This document shows, in pieces, positions 15,993 to 24,776 of a stretch of 41,019 nucleotides of DNA. The DNA is from Prevotellaceae bacterium (GTDB lineage Bacteria; Bacteroidota; Bacteroidia; Bacteroidales; Bacteroidaceae). Both the position numbers and the translations under genes were made by a program. The notes beneath the pieces were generated by a model. It did not search any database. It worked only from the letters and a program-made list of their open reading frames with translations, and was not told the origin of the DNA. The DNA lies in contig JAJPYQ010000082.1 of the NCBI GenBank assembly GCA_021204865.1, positions 1-41,019 on the forward strand, in the 5' to 3' direction. Positions within the stretch are counted from its first letter, which is position 1. Each line of letters starts with the position of its first letter.

Positions 15993-17485
15993 GGGATGGA
16001 AGCATTGTCATAATTGGAGGAGGACTCGGTGGCTTGTTCACTGGAGCTATACTTGCGAAAGAGGGTTTTAAGGTTACTATAGTAGAGAAAAATGCCACTC
16101 TGGGTGGTGGACTTCAGAACTTTTCTCGCTTTGGCACGTCTTTCGACACTGGGATGCATGTGATTGGAGGGATGCAACCAGGGGGGAACATCCGCAGAAT
16201 TTGCGAATATTTAGGCATCGCTGATAAAGCGAGTGTAATGGATGTAGATAAAGAATGTTCCGACAGTTTGTATTTCAGAGAGGATAGACGGTGGTATAAC
16301 ATCGCAAAAGGAAAAGAAGGCTTTGTTGAGTCGCTTGCCGCTTATTTCCCACAAGAGAGAAATGCTTTGAGAAATTATGTGCGTGATCTTTATGCCATTG
16401 TCAACGAGGTAGATTTGTTTCAACTTAAGCCTTCTTTCGATAGCCTGACTGTACACAGTGACGCTTTCACACAATATGCCGATGAGTTTATCTCCAGCTA
16501 TTTTGAGGACAGGAGATTACGTGCAGTGGTGGCTTATATGAATCCTTTGTATGGTGGTAGAGGACATCAAACACCAGCTTACGTACACGCCATTATCAGC
16601 GTCTTGTACATCGAAGGAACATGCAGGTTTGTCGGGGGAAGCTCTCGATTTGCCGACTTGCTCGCCGACAAAATAGTGCAGAACGGTGGTCGTCTTGTTA
16701 AAGGCGATGCTGTAAGCCACGTTAAAGTTGAGAACAGGCATATCACAGATGTGGAGACGAGCAAAGGATTGTCTTTTAAGGCTGACACTTATATCTCAGA
16801 CATACATCCTTGTGCGTTGCTTCGCATACTTAGTCCAGGCGCATTGCCTAAAGCGTACTGCGGTAGACTTGATTCCATCCCCAACAGTTATTCAGCCTTT
16901 TCTCTTTATATCAAAATGAAGAAAGGTGCGTTTCCTTATATTAACCACTCTGAATATTGTATGGGAAAATATGAAGATATATGGAAATTTGGGCGCACCG
17001 ATAAGCCTTGGCCTATGGGCTTTCTCTTTATGACTCCACCTGAAGATAATCAAGCAGTCAGCGCACAGAAAGTACTGGTTACTTCCCCGATGTCTTTCGA
17101 GCAGGTCAGGCAATGGGAACATACTACTGTTGGGAGGAGGGGCGATGACTACGAACGATGGAAAGAGCAAAGGACTCAAGAGTTGCTCTCCCAGATAGAT
17201 GAGATGCACCCAGACTTCAGCTATTGTATTGAAGCGATTAACGCATCATCGCCATTAACCATACGTGATTTCTATGGATCGAAAGAAGGTGGTATAAGTG
17301 GATTTAGCAAAGATGCCCGTAATCTTGCCTTGTCGCAGATACCAGTTTTCACAAAGATAGATAATCTCTTTCTTACGGGGCAGAATGTTAATCTGCATGG
17401 TTTTTGCGGGGTAGCTCTCACGGCAATAACCACGTGTGAGGCTATTCTGGGCAGAAACTATGTTTTAAATAAACTAAAGGGATGA
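15989..17485 (+). CDS. CrtI-like NAD(P)/FAD-dependent oxidoreductase, copy 2
   Basis: A 498-residue paralogue of the preceding gene. It has IGGGLGGLFTG and EKNATLGGGLQNF at the N-terminus, FDTGMHVIGG where copy 1 has FETGMHFVGS, and FLTGQNVNLHGFCGVALT at the C-terminus. Start at 15989 gives an ATGA overlap with the previous stop; the upstream open frame from 15932 lies inside copy 1. The pair has clearly diverged, so it is not a recent duplication, and the two may form a heteromer or act on different steps. Substrate not known from sequence. Confidence 0.88.
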   Translation: MRDGSIVIIGGGLGGLFTGAILAKEGFKVTIVEKNATLGGGLQNFSRFGTSFDTGMHVIGGMQPGGNIRRICEYLGIADKASVMDVDKECSDSLYFREDRRWYNIAKGKEGFVESLAAYFPQERNALRNYVRDLYAIVNEVDLFQLKPSFDSLTVHSDAFTQYADEFISSYFEDRRLRAVVAYMNPLYGGRGHQTPAYVHAIISVLYIEGTCRFVGGSSRFADLLADKIVQNGGRLVKGDAVSHVKVENRHITDVETSKGLSFKADTYISDIHPCALLRILSPGALPKAYCGRLDSIPNSYSAFSLYIKMKKGAFPYINHSEYCMGKYEDIWKFGRTDKPWPMGFLFMTPPEDNQAVSAQKVLVTSPMSFEQVRQWEHTTVGRRGDDYERWKEQRTQELLSQIDEMHPDFSYCIEAINASSPLTIRDFYGSKEGGISGFSKDARNLALSQIPVFTKIDNLFLTGQNVNLHGFCGVALTAITTCEAILGRNYVLNKLKG

Positions 17486-18327
17486 AATTTCGGAATGCGT
17501 TTGTTGTATTTGCCTTTTTCTGCTCGTCTCAGGTTGTTGCACAGATCAATATTTGGCAGGGTGAAAAGCACCATAAAAGAGTGATGATATATCCCTATAT
17601 TGCCCCAGACAGCAGTGCGCCTGCTGTTATTGTTTGCCCAGGGGGGAGTTATTTTTGGCACGATATGGATGACGAGGGGCGAGAAGTCGGTGAGTGGCTT
17701 AGGAAATGTGGAATTACCGCTTTTGTGTTGCGCTATCGCACAGCAGGTGTGCCAGCCTTCCTGACACATTTTCGTCTTATAGCCAGAGGCCGGCGATATC
17801 CCGACGCACAGGATGACCTTAGACAAGCCTTGCGCTGGGTACGTGCACACACTGAACTTTACGGGCTAAATGCTGATAGTGTAGGCGCAATGGGGTTCTC
17901 CGCAGGAGGACACTTGGTGATGTCTGCTGCAGAATTGTTCCCCTGTGACGAGCGACCTGTTTTTGTAGCTTCCATTTATCCTGTTGTCACTATGCAGGAA
18001 CCATACGTGCACAAAAGATCACGTAGGGCACTGCTGGGGGATAATCGTAAGCGAAATAAGGCAATGATAGACTCCTTGTCCCTTGAAAAGCATGTTCAGG
18101 CTGACAGTCCGCTTGTATTCTTGGTGAATTGCAAAGATGACCCTATAGTAAAATACCAAAATTCGGTGTTGCTGGACTCTGCGCTGTCAGCCGCAGGTGT
18201 AGATCATCTATACATTCAATATGAGACAGGTGGGCACGGCTTTGGCGCATCTGAGACGAAAGGAACAGCCGAGAGTAGGCAATGGAACGAAGAGTTTATC
18301 AAGTGGTTTCATCAACATAATTTTTAG
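17482..18327 (+). CDS. exported alpha/beta-hydrolase (acetyl-esterase-like)
   Basis: A 281-residue protein with a signal peptide (to about VVAQ, residue 21). The hydrolase core has an oxyanion-hole motif VCPGGSY near residue 52, the nucleophile elbow GFSAGG (Ser140), an acidic residue in CKDDPIVKY and the closing His in GGHGFG. This is the pattern of Axe/BD-FAE-type acetyl and feruloyl esterases of Bacteroidetes. Most relatives act on plant polysaccharides; within this operon (ATGA overlap with the gene before, 4 bases to the gene after) it more likely trims or transfers an ester on the polyene lipid in the periplasm, which is inference. Confidence 0.87.
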   Translation: MKFRNAFVVFAFFCSSQVVAQINIWQGEKHHKRVMIYPYIAPDSSAPAVIVCPGGSYFWHDMDDEGREVGEWLRKCGITAFVLRYRTAGVPAFLTHFRLIARGRRYPDAQDDLRQALRWVRAHTELYGLNADSVGAMGFSAGGHLVMSAAELFPCDERPVFVASIYPVVTMQEPYVHKRSRRALLGDNRKRNKAMIDSLSLEKHVQADSPLVFLVNCKDDPIVKYQNSVLLDSALSAAGVDHLYIQYETGGHGFGASETKGTAESRQWNEEFIKWFHQHNF

Positions 18328-18331
18328 AACG

Positions 18332-19543
18332 ATGGATGTTTCAGAACGTTCGTGCAAGCGAGAGCAGAGCGGAAGCTTGCTTTCAGCTATGCCGAGTGCA
18401 GCAGAGTCTTGCCTAAGGCAATGCTTTGATGATATACGACCTTATTCCGATGCTGAGATACCCGCAGCCATGGCTCGCATTGCCGAAAATGGATCGTTTC
18501 CCCTTTTGGCATCGTTTGTTTACCCCGACGAGACAGTGGAAGCAGTTAGGCGGAAGCTTCGTTCAATTTCTACGATCAGAGATTTCCAGTCAGACTTTAT
18601 GGCTGATGCGAACAGGCAGGTTCTCAGGCGCAGTGTAACAGAGTTCACCTGCAATGGACTGGAGCAGTTATCCCCAGACGAGGCATACGTTTATGTGTCC
18701 AATCACCGAGACATTGTCTTGGATTCAAGTTTATTGCAATATTACATGTTCAACAACGGTTTCGACACGGCTGAAATCACCTTCGGAGCAAATTTGATGA
18801 TGAACCAGTTTGTTATAGATATAGGCAAAAGCAACAAGATGTTTAGAACCGAGCGTCCTGGGGGCAACATTAAGGATTTCTATTTGCGTTCGCATCATCT
18901 TTCGCAATATATCCGACATATCGTCACGGAGGAGCGACATTCTGTATGGATTGCCCAACGGAACGGCAGGAGCAAAGATGGTAATGACAAAACGGATGAA
19001 GGCGTGGTCAAGATGCTTTGTATGAGTCGATGCCCTGATCGTGTGAGTGCAGTGAGCGAGCTGCACATTGTCCCCGTTTCAGTGTCATACGAGTGGGAGT
19101 CTTGTGATGTGCTTAAAACCCTTGAGCTTTATGAGTCCCAATTCACAAAATACACTAAGAAACCAGGCGAGGATTTAAATAGCATCCTTACAGGCATTCT
19201 TCAACAAAAGGGCAGGGTGCACATAGAGTTGTGCCGCCCCATAGGGGTGAGTGAGCTTACCTGTCTTAGCCGTCTCACCACCAAGGATTATTATAGGGCG
19301 GTTTCTGACATCATCACAGACCGCATAATAGACGGCTATCGCCTTTTCCCGAATAATTATATAGCTTACGATTTCAGATATGGCTGTACACGCTTTGCCA
19401 AGACATATACTCCTGACGAGAAAGAAGCTTTCAGCCAGAGGGTGCAAGAGCTCTCAAGGTACGACACTTGCGAGTTCGAGCAACTGGCAGACATTTTCCT
19501 TGGCATCTACTCCAATCCCGTCAAGAACAAATTAAGAATTTAG
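18332..19543 (+). CDS. glycerol-phosphate-type acyltransferase (PlsC/LPLAT superfamily)
   Basis: A 403-residue soluble-looking protein with the LPLAT motif NHRDIVLD (HX4D) near residue 130, IAQRNGRSKDG where other members have the FPEGTRS block, and a later PVSVSYEWESCD. It matches the long 1-acyl-glycerol-3-phosphate acyltransferase-like proteins found across Bacteroidetes. The start at 18332 (MDVSERSCK) lies 4 bases after the esterase stop; upstream in-frame sequence overlaps that gene and is rejected. It could use polyene-ACP as acyl donor. It is one of four acyltransferase domains in this cluster. Confidence 0.85.
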   Translation: MDVSERSCKREQSGSLLSAMPSAAESCLRQCFDDIRPYSDAEIPAAMARIAENGSFPLLASFVYPDETVEAVRRKLRSISTIRDFQSDFMADANRQVLRRSVTEFTCNGLEQLSPDEAYVYVSNHRDIVLDSSLLQYYMFNNGFDTAEITFGANLMMNQFVIDIGKSNKMFRTERPGGNIKDFYLRSHHLSQYIRHIVTEERHSVWIAQRNGRSKDGNDKTDEGVVKMLCMSRCPDRVSAVSELHIVPVSVSYEWESCDVLKTLELYESQFTKYTKKPGEDLNSILTGILQQKGRVHIELCRPIGVSELTCLSRLTTKDYYRAVSDIITDRIIDGYRLFPNNYIAYDFRYGCTRFAKTYTPDEKEAFSQRVQELSRYDTCEFEQLADIFLGIYSNPVKNKLRI

Positions 19544-19559
19544 AACTGCCATTCAGCCG

Positions 19560-22500
19560 ATGATCAAGTTGTTTCTACGTATATATGACTTTATGTCAAC
19601 CCACCGCCAATTGCGTTGGGTCACGTTAATCGTATCTACAGTCTTATTGATTCTTCTGACACTGAGGCTGCACTACAAGGAGGATATATCCGACTTCCTG
19701 CCGCTTGGCCAGCGTCATACTGAGGCACTTCGCGCCTATCAACGTCTTTCGGCAGCCGACCACATTTTCGTGATATTTGATGCGAGAGACACCATAGAAA
19801 GCGAGGCAGATGCAATTGTAGAGGCGATAGAGAGGTTTACTGCGTCTTTGACGAGCGAAGCTGATGATGAAGAGCAGTTGGATGTTGTCTCTGAGATAGA
19901 TATGGACAAATTCGAGCAGACACAAGATTTCATATACCATAATATTCCATATTTTCTAACGGAACGTGACTACGACAGGATAGATAGCCTGCTCTCGCAA
20001 TCTGATTTCGTTAGCGATAGGCTCAAGGATGATAAGCACCAGCTGATGTTTTTCTCTAACACTTACACGAATAAAGGGATTCAATGTGACCCCCTTGGAC
20101 TTTTCTCCCCAGTGCTTGAACTTTTGCAAGAGAACGGTCGAGACATCCCTTATGAGATATACGACGGGCATATCTTCCTTAAGGATTTGCGGCGAGCTTT
20201 GGTGATGGTGAAATCCCCATACGGGGCAAGCGAAACAGAAAGAAACGCACTTTTGGTATCTCGCCTGCGCAGTGTGGCAGACGAGGTAATGGAAGAGTGT
20301 GACAAAGTGGATATACGTCTGTTGGGCAGCCCTGTCATAGCGGTGGGCAATTCGAGGCAAATCAAGAACGATAGCCTCATCTCTGTTGTGCTCGGTATGG
20401 TCTGCATTCTCCTCTTACTTTTCTATGTATTCCGCAATGTCCGCAATCTACTTCTCATAGCTATATCTGTGGCATGGGGATGGCTTTTCGCTATGGGCGG
20501 CCTCTCCCTCGTCCACGAGAGGGTTTCGATAATAGTAATAGGAATATCTGCTGTGATACTGGGCATTGCGGTGAACTATCCTTTGCATCTCATAGCCCAC
20601 TTGACGCATGGGAATGACAGACGCAGTTCTTTCAAGGACATTATCAGCCCCCTGATAGTGGGTAATATAACTACGATAGGCGCTTTCCTGGCACTTGTGC
20701 CATTGCAGTCTATGGCGTTACGTGACTTAGGCTTGTTCGCCTCTTTCCTTCTCCTCGGCACGATTATCTTCGTGCTGTTGTGGTTGCCGCATATAACCCA
20801 CTCACGCATTACACCAGTGCGTACTGTTCTGGACAAGCTGTCTTCCATAGAGTTGCCCTATCGTCCATGGATGTTGGTATGTGTGGTTGCCATGACGCTT
20901 GTATTCGGTTATTTCAGCTTGTTCACGAAGTTTGATGCAAACCTTGCGAATATCAATTATATGACTGCTCAGGAGAGAGAGGACATGGCTTATTTCCAGC
21001 AGATGCTTGGTGAAGGTGGTATGCAATCCGTATACACAGTATCTTCAGGCGCAACGGCTGATGACGCATTGAGGGCAAGCGAGGGAATTAGGTCAACGCT
21101 TGACAGCCTGAAAGCAGAGGGTTGCGTTTCCTCCTATCGTGGCTGTGCAAATGTTGTGGTCAACGCAAAGCAGCAGGCGGAGCGGCTTGGCAGGTGGCGT
21201 GCTTTCGTGGAGAGATATTCATCCACATTGTTGCCAGAGCTTGAGCAGGATGCTATGAGAGAGGGCTTCTCACATAGTTCCTTCGATCCTTTCAAAGAAA
21301 TACTTCTGTCGGAGTATCCTGAGCGCAGTGTGGCGCATTTCAGCTCCCTGCTCGACAATCTATTCAACGGCTATCTCGCATACGACAGTATAGCGGGTGA
21401 ATATGTGTCAGTGGATGTCGTGCAAGTCTGTCCGGATAAGAACGACAGAGTGAAGGACTGCCTTAACGAGTGTGGGGTGTTTTGTTTCGACCTTGTTGGA
21501 CTTAACAGTGCCATTGCCAACCAGCTCTCCGACAATTTCAATTATATCGGTTGGATGTGCGGGTTGATAGTGTTCTTCTTCCTCTGGCTTTCGATGGGAA
21601 GCATAGAGCTTGCCATCATCTCTTTCGTGCCTATGGCTGTGAGCTGGTTGTGGATATTGGGAGGTATGTCAATGCTTGGGGTGCAGTTCAATATAGTGAA
21701 TATAATACTGGCTACGTTCATCTTCGGTCAGGGAGATGACTACACCATCTTCATGACTGAGGGAGCATGTTACGAGTACGCTTATAGGAGGAAGATCTTA
21801 GCCTCTTACAAAAGCTCAATCGTCGTGTCCGCTCTCATTATGTTCATCGGCATAGGCACACTGATAATAGCTCGCCACCCTGCCCTGCATTCTTTGGCGG
21901 AGGTGACGATAATAGGGATGTTCTCCGTGGTCTTAATGGCATACGTGTTGCCTCCTATGCTGTTTAACTTCATGGTGTCTCGGAAAGGGGTCTTCCGCAT
22001 TCGTCCGCTATATCTTCTCCCGGTGCTTTCTATGGTCTATGTCACAGCGGTCTTCCTCTTGGAGTTATCCACGTTCTATATCCTTGGTGCGGTGCTGACC
22101 CCCTTTGGCTCGTCGCTGCGAAGGCGTGTGCTTCACGGCTATACCCACTTCTTGTTCAAGTTCGACATCCGCCATATTCCTGGGTTGAAGTACCAGCTTG
22201 AGGGAGCTGCCGAAGACCCTTTCTCCCGCCCCGTTATGGCTGTGTGCAACCATCAGTCTATCTTGGATGCCGCCATCTTCATGGCGCTGTCTCCTAAATG
22301 CATCATCGTCTCGAACACCAATCCCTATTCCCTCTTCTTTATGAAGAAGGTGTGCGACTGGCTGGGCTTCATCACTCTCTCTGGGCAGCTTGAGGAGGAT
22401 ATGAAGCTAATGCGCACACGCATAGCCGAGGGTTACAGCATCGTTATCTTCCCCGAAGGGGAGCGCAACCCCAAGTCCTCCATACTGCGCTTCCACAAGG

Positions 22501-23057
22501 GACCATTCTTCATCGCTGAGAAGCTTGGGCTCGATATCCTTCTTGTTCTTGTGCACGGCGCTAACTATGCCATTCCGCGTAATGGGCTCTCCATCTACCC
22601 TGGCACAGTAAGCGTCAGGGTTATGCCTCTTATAGTGCACGACGATCCTCAATGGGGTGTCGGATATGTCGAGCGCACGAAGTTAGTGCATGCTTACTAC
22701 AAGCGGAAGTATGCAGAGATGGCAGCAGCAATAGAGACGCCCTCGTTCTTCCGAGGCTTCGTCCTCGACCGCTATCGCTACAAGGGCGTTGACGTGTTCC
22801 GTGAGGTGAAGCGTGCGTTGAAGGCTATGCCCAGTGCTGTCGAGGTGTTGCCTCGGGAGGGAAGCATCGTCGTCAGGGACAGGGGCTACGGAGAGCTTGC
22901 CCTTACAGCCGCCTTGGTCTGCCCTTCCCGAAGGATCACGGTGCTGATGGGCGACGCTGACCGTGCCGCCCTTCTCCGCTCAAGCGCAGAGGGCGTTGTG
23001 GAGAACCTTACGATAGTCAGCGAGCTGCCCGAAGATGTGAAAGCCATAGACCTATAG
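19560..23057 (+). CDS. MMPL/RND exporter fused to PlsC acyltransferase and a SAM-fold remnant
   Basis: A 1165-residue protein. Residues 1 to about 830 are an MMPL (RND-superfamily) exporter: one helix at 20-36, a periplasmic loop, a five-helix block at about 270-420, then the same plan again, with the second-half motif FGQGDDYTIFMTEG carrying the conserved Asp-Tyr of the proton path. Residues about 880-1080 are an acyltransferase domain (CNHQSILDAA, IFPEGERNP). The last 60 residues (GYGELALTAALVCPSRRITV) look like part of a Rossmann/SAM-methyltransferase fold. MMPL exporters are standard in aryl-polyene clusters. Coupling export and acylation in one chain is plausible. Base composition rises sharply within this gene. 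Confidence 0.9.
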   Translation: MIKLFLRIYDFMSTHRQLRWVTLIVSTVLLILLTLRLHYKEDISDFLPLGQRHTEALRAYQRLSAADHIFVIFDARDTIESEADAIVEAIERFTASLTSEADDEEQLDVVSEIDMDKFEQTQDFIYHNIPYFLTERDYDRIDSLLSQSDFVSDRLKDDKHQLMFFSNTYTNKGIQCDPLGLFSPVLELLQENGRDIPYEIYDGHIFLKDLRRALVMVKSPYGASETERNALLVSRLRSVADEVMEECDKVDIRLLGSPVIAVGNSRQIKNDSLISVVLGMVCILLLLFYVFRNVRNLLLIAISVAWGWLFAMGGLSLVHERVSIIVIGISAVILGIAVNYPLHLIAHLTHGNDRRSSFKDIISPLIVGNITTIGAFLALVPLQSMALRDLGLFASFLLLGTIIFVLLWLPHITHSRITPVRTVLDKLSSIELPYRPWMLVCVVAMTLVFGYFSLFTKFDANLANINYMTAQEREDMAYFQQMLGEGGMQSVYTVSSGATADDALRASEGIRSTLDSLKAEGCVSSYRGCANVVVNAKQQAERLGRWRAFVERYSSTLLPELEQDAMREGFSHSSFDPFKEILLSEYPERSVAHFSSLLDNLFNGYLAYDSIAGEYVSVDVVQVCPDKNDRVKDCLNECGVFCFDLVGLNSAIANQLSDNFNYIGWMCGLIVFFFLWLSMGSIELAIISFVPMAVSWLWILGGMSMLGVQFNIVNIILATFIFGQGDDYTIFMTEGACYEYAYRRKILASYKSSIVVSALIMFIGIGTLIIARHPALHSLAEVTIIGMFSVVLMAYVLPPMLFNFMVSRKGVFRIRPLYLLPVLSMVYVTAVFLLELSTFYILGAVLTPFGSSLRRRVLHGYTHFLFKFDIRHIPGLKYQLEGAAEDPFSRPVMAVCNHQSILDAAIFMALSPKCIIVSNTNPYSLFFMKKVCDWLGFITLSGQLEEDMKLMRTRIAEGYSIVIFPEGERNPKSSILRFHKGPFFIAEKLGLDILLVLVHGANYAIPRNGLSIYPGTVSVRVMPLIVHDDPQWGVGYVERTKLVHAYYKRKYAEMAAAIETPSFFRGFVLDRYRYKGVDVFREVKRALKAMPSAVEVLPREGSIVVRDRGYGELALTAALVCPSRRITVLMGDADRAALLRSSAEGVVENLTIVSELPEDVKAIDL

Positions 23058-23061
23058 ATAT

Positions 23062-23283
23062 ATGAGAGACAGAATAAAGCGTTTGCTTGAGGAAGCCCTT
23101 CCCTTGGTCGACCTGGAGGCTGACTTCCTGCTCGGCGAGCTCGACTCCCTTGGCGTGACTACGATACTGATGCTCCTCTCGGAAGAGTACGGAGTAGCCT
23201 TAGACTCAACGGATGCCACGCCCCGCAACTTCCGTTCCCTTGACAGTCTGGCGGAGATGGTCAGGAGGAAGCTTGGCGCATGA
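23062..23283 (+). CDS. acyl carrier protein (third of three, short)
   Basis: A 73-residue ACP-like protein, shorter than usual. The phosphopantetheine serine is Ser29 in LGELDSLGVTTI, followed by a helix and a C-terminal RSLDSLAEMVRRKLG. The loop before the serine is compact. It starts 4 bases after the exporter gene and overlaps the AMP-ligase by 4 bases, so the two are likely partners: the ligase would load a starter acid onto this carrier. Codon usage is much more GC-rich than in the first ACP gene. Confidence 0.85.
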   Translation: MRDRIKRLLEEALPLVDLEADFLLGELDSLGVTTILMLLSEEYGVALDSTDATPRNFRSLDSLAEMVRRKLGA

Positions 23284-24590
23284 GGATAGAGGACTGCATT
23301 GCAAGGCACTCCGAGGAAGAGCCGCACAGGGCGGTCGTCATTGACGCTGAGGGCAGTCACACCTACGCTGACCTCTACGTCGACATTCAGCAGTGCACAC
23401 GGGAGCTAAGCTCGGGCGGGGTGTCGGTGCTGCCCCTTCGAGCCACCCCTACGTACGAGTTCATCGTGAGGTATCTCGCCTCGCACGTGGCGGGAAGGGT
23501 AGCAGTGCCCTTAGGGAAAGACCTGCCCAAGGAGCAGTTCCTCTCCTGCGTTCAAAGGCTCTCCCGCGGCAGCTTCCCCGAGGGCACGGCAGACGTGCTC
23601 TTCACCACGGGCACGACGGGGCGACCGAAAGGCGTGATGCTCAGCCACGAGGCGCTGATGGCTAACGCCGAGAACCTGATAGAGGCGCAAGGCTACTGCC
23701 CGGGGCTTACCTTCATCGTCACCGGTCCGCTCAGCCACATAGGCTCCCTCTCCAAGGTGCACGCCTCCCTTGCGGCGGGAGCTACCGTCCGTCTGCTCGA
23801 CGGGCTGAGGGACATGAACGCCTTCTTCGATTGCATCGAGCGTTCACCCCAAAGGGTAGCCACCTTCCAAGTCCCCTCCAGCCTGCGCATGCTCTTGTCC
23901 TTAGGTTCGGGCAGGCTCAAGGCCAACGCTGGCAAGATAAGCTTCATCGAGACAGGCGCGGCACCGATGGCGGAGAGCGATATGCGAAGGCTCTGCGAGC
24001 TCCTGCCTGGCACAAGGCTCTACAACACCTACGCCTCCACCGAGGCGGGCATCATCTCAACCTACGACTACAACAGCCTCCCCCTTCTCCCCGCCTGCCT
24101 TGGCAAGCCGATGCGGCACAGCGGCTTCAGCGTTACTGCCGAGGGAGCGGTGCTCTGCACGGGTAGCACGCTGATGACTGGCTATTGGCAGGACGAGGCT
24201 CTCACACGAGAGGTGCTGAAGGGCGGCACTCTGCTCACCAGCGACCTTGGCTGCGTGGACGAGGAGGGACGCCTGCGCCTCGTTGGGCGTGAGGGCAACG
24301 TCGTTAACGTCGGTGGTCTTAAGGTAGCGCCCGAGGAGGTGGAGGAGGCGATGGCCAGTGTGACGGGTATCGCAGATTGCGTCTGCCTTGGAGTGAGGCA
24401 TCCCCTTATGGGGCAGGCGCTGAAGCTTCTGCTTGTGGCAGGAGAGGGCGACCGCCCTACGCCGGCAGAGATAGCCAGGCAGCTGCGCACCAGACTTGAG
24501 GCGTACAAGGTGCCGCAGCTCTACGAGTACGTCAGCCACATCGAGCGTACGCCCAACGGCAAGATCAACCGCAGCGCCTACAAGTCTTAG
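23280..24590 (+). CDS. AMP-forming acyl/aryl-ACP ligase
   Basis: A 436-residue adenylate-forming enzyme, shorter than long-chain acyl-CoA synthetases (about 600). The motifs are in order: P-loop-like FTTGTTGRPKGVMLSH (about residues 109-124), YASTEAG (A5), LTSDLG (A7), RLVGREGNVVNVGGLKV (hinge) and the C-terminal catalytic Lys in PNGKINR. It lies last in the operon, directly after a small ACP. In characterised aryl-polyene pathways such an enzyme activates an aromatic acid and loads it on an ACP as the starter; the substrate here is inferred and not visible. Very GC-rich. Confidence 0.9.
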   Translation: MRIEDCIARHSEEEPHRAVVIDAEGSHTYADLYVDIQQCTRELSSGGVSVLPLRATPTYEFIVRYLASHVAGRVAVPLGKDLPKEQFLSCVQRLSRGSFPEGTADVLFTTGTTGRPKGVMLSHEALMANAENLIEAQGYCPGLTFIVTGPLSHIGSLSKVHASLAAGATVRLLDGLRDMNAFFDCIERSPQRVATFQVPSSLRMLLSLGSGRLKANAGKISFIETGAAPMAESDMRRLCELLPGTRLYNTYASTEAGIISTYDYNSLPLLPACLGKPMRHSGFSVTAEGAVLCTGSTLMTGYWQDEALTREVLKGGTLLTSDLGCVDEEGRLRLVGREGNVVNVGGLKVAPEEVEEAMASVTGIADCVCLGVRHPLMGQALKLLLVAGEGDRPTPAEIARQLRTRLEAYKVPQLYEYVSHIERTPNGKINRSAYKS

Positions 24591-24606
24591 TACGACCTTT
24601 CGCAAC

Positions 24607-24620
24607 GCCTCGTACGAGGC
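24607..24620. terminator. 14-base perfect palindrome after the cluster
   Basis: GCCTCGTACGAGGC reads the same on both strands and lies 16 bases after the last stop of the cluster. No T-run follows, so intrinsic termination is uncertain. It introduces the palindromic repeat array that continues to 24776 between two convergent genes, where a bidirectional terminator would be expected. Confidence 0.4.
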
Positions 24621-24623
24621 TTC

Positions 24624-24776
24624 CCAACTCGTAGGGCTACGGTTTCCAACTCGTAGGGCTACGGTTTCCAACTCGTAGGGCTACGAGTTGAAACTTGTAG
24701 GGCTACGAGTTGAAAGATGTTAGGCGAACAAGTTGGAAGATGTTAGGCGAACAAGTTCCAAGACGTTCGGCGAAGG
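24624..24776. repeat. palindromic tandem-repeat array, 22-23 base units
   Basis: About seven imperfect units of 22-23 bases fill the gap between two convergent genes. The best units carry the dyad AACTCGTAGGGCTACGAGTT. Units 1-3 share CCAACTCGTAGGGCTACG; units 5-6 share GATGTTAGGCGAACAAGTT; the last is degenerate and abuts the stop of the CYTH gene. No coding potential. Two further arrays of the same style but different sequence lie at 29533-29604 and 36125-36212. Confidence 0.85.
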
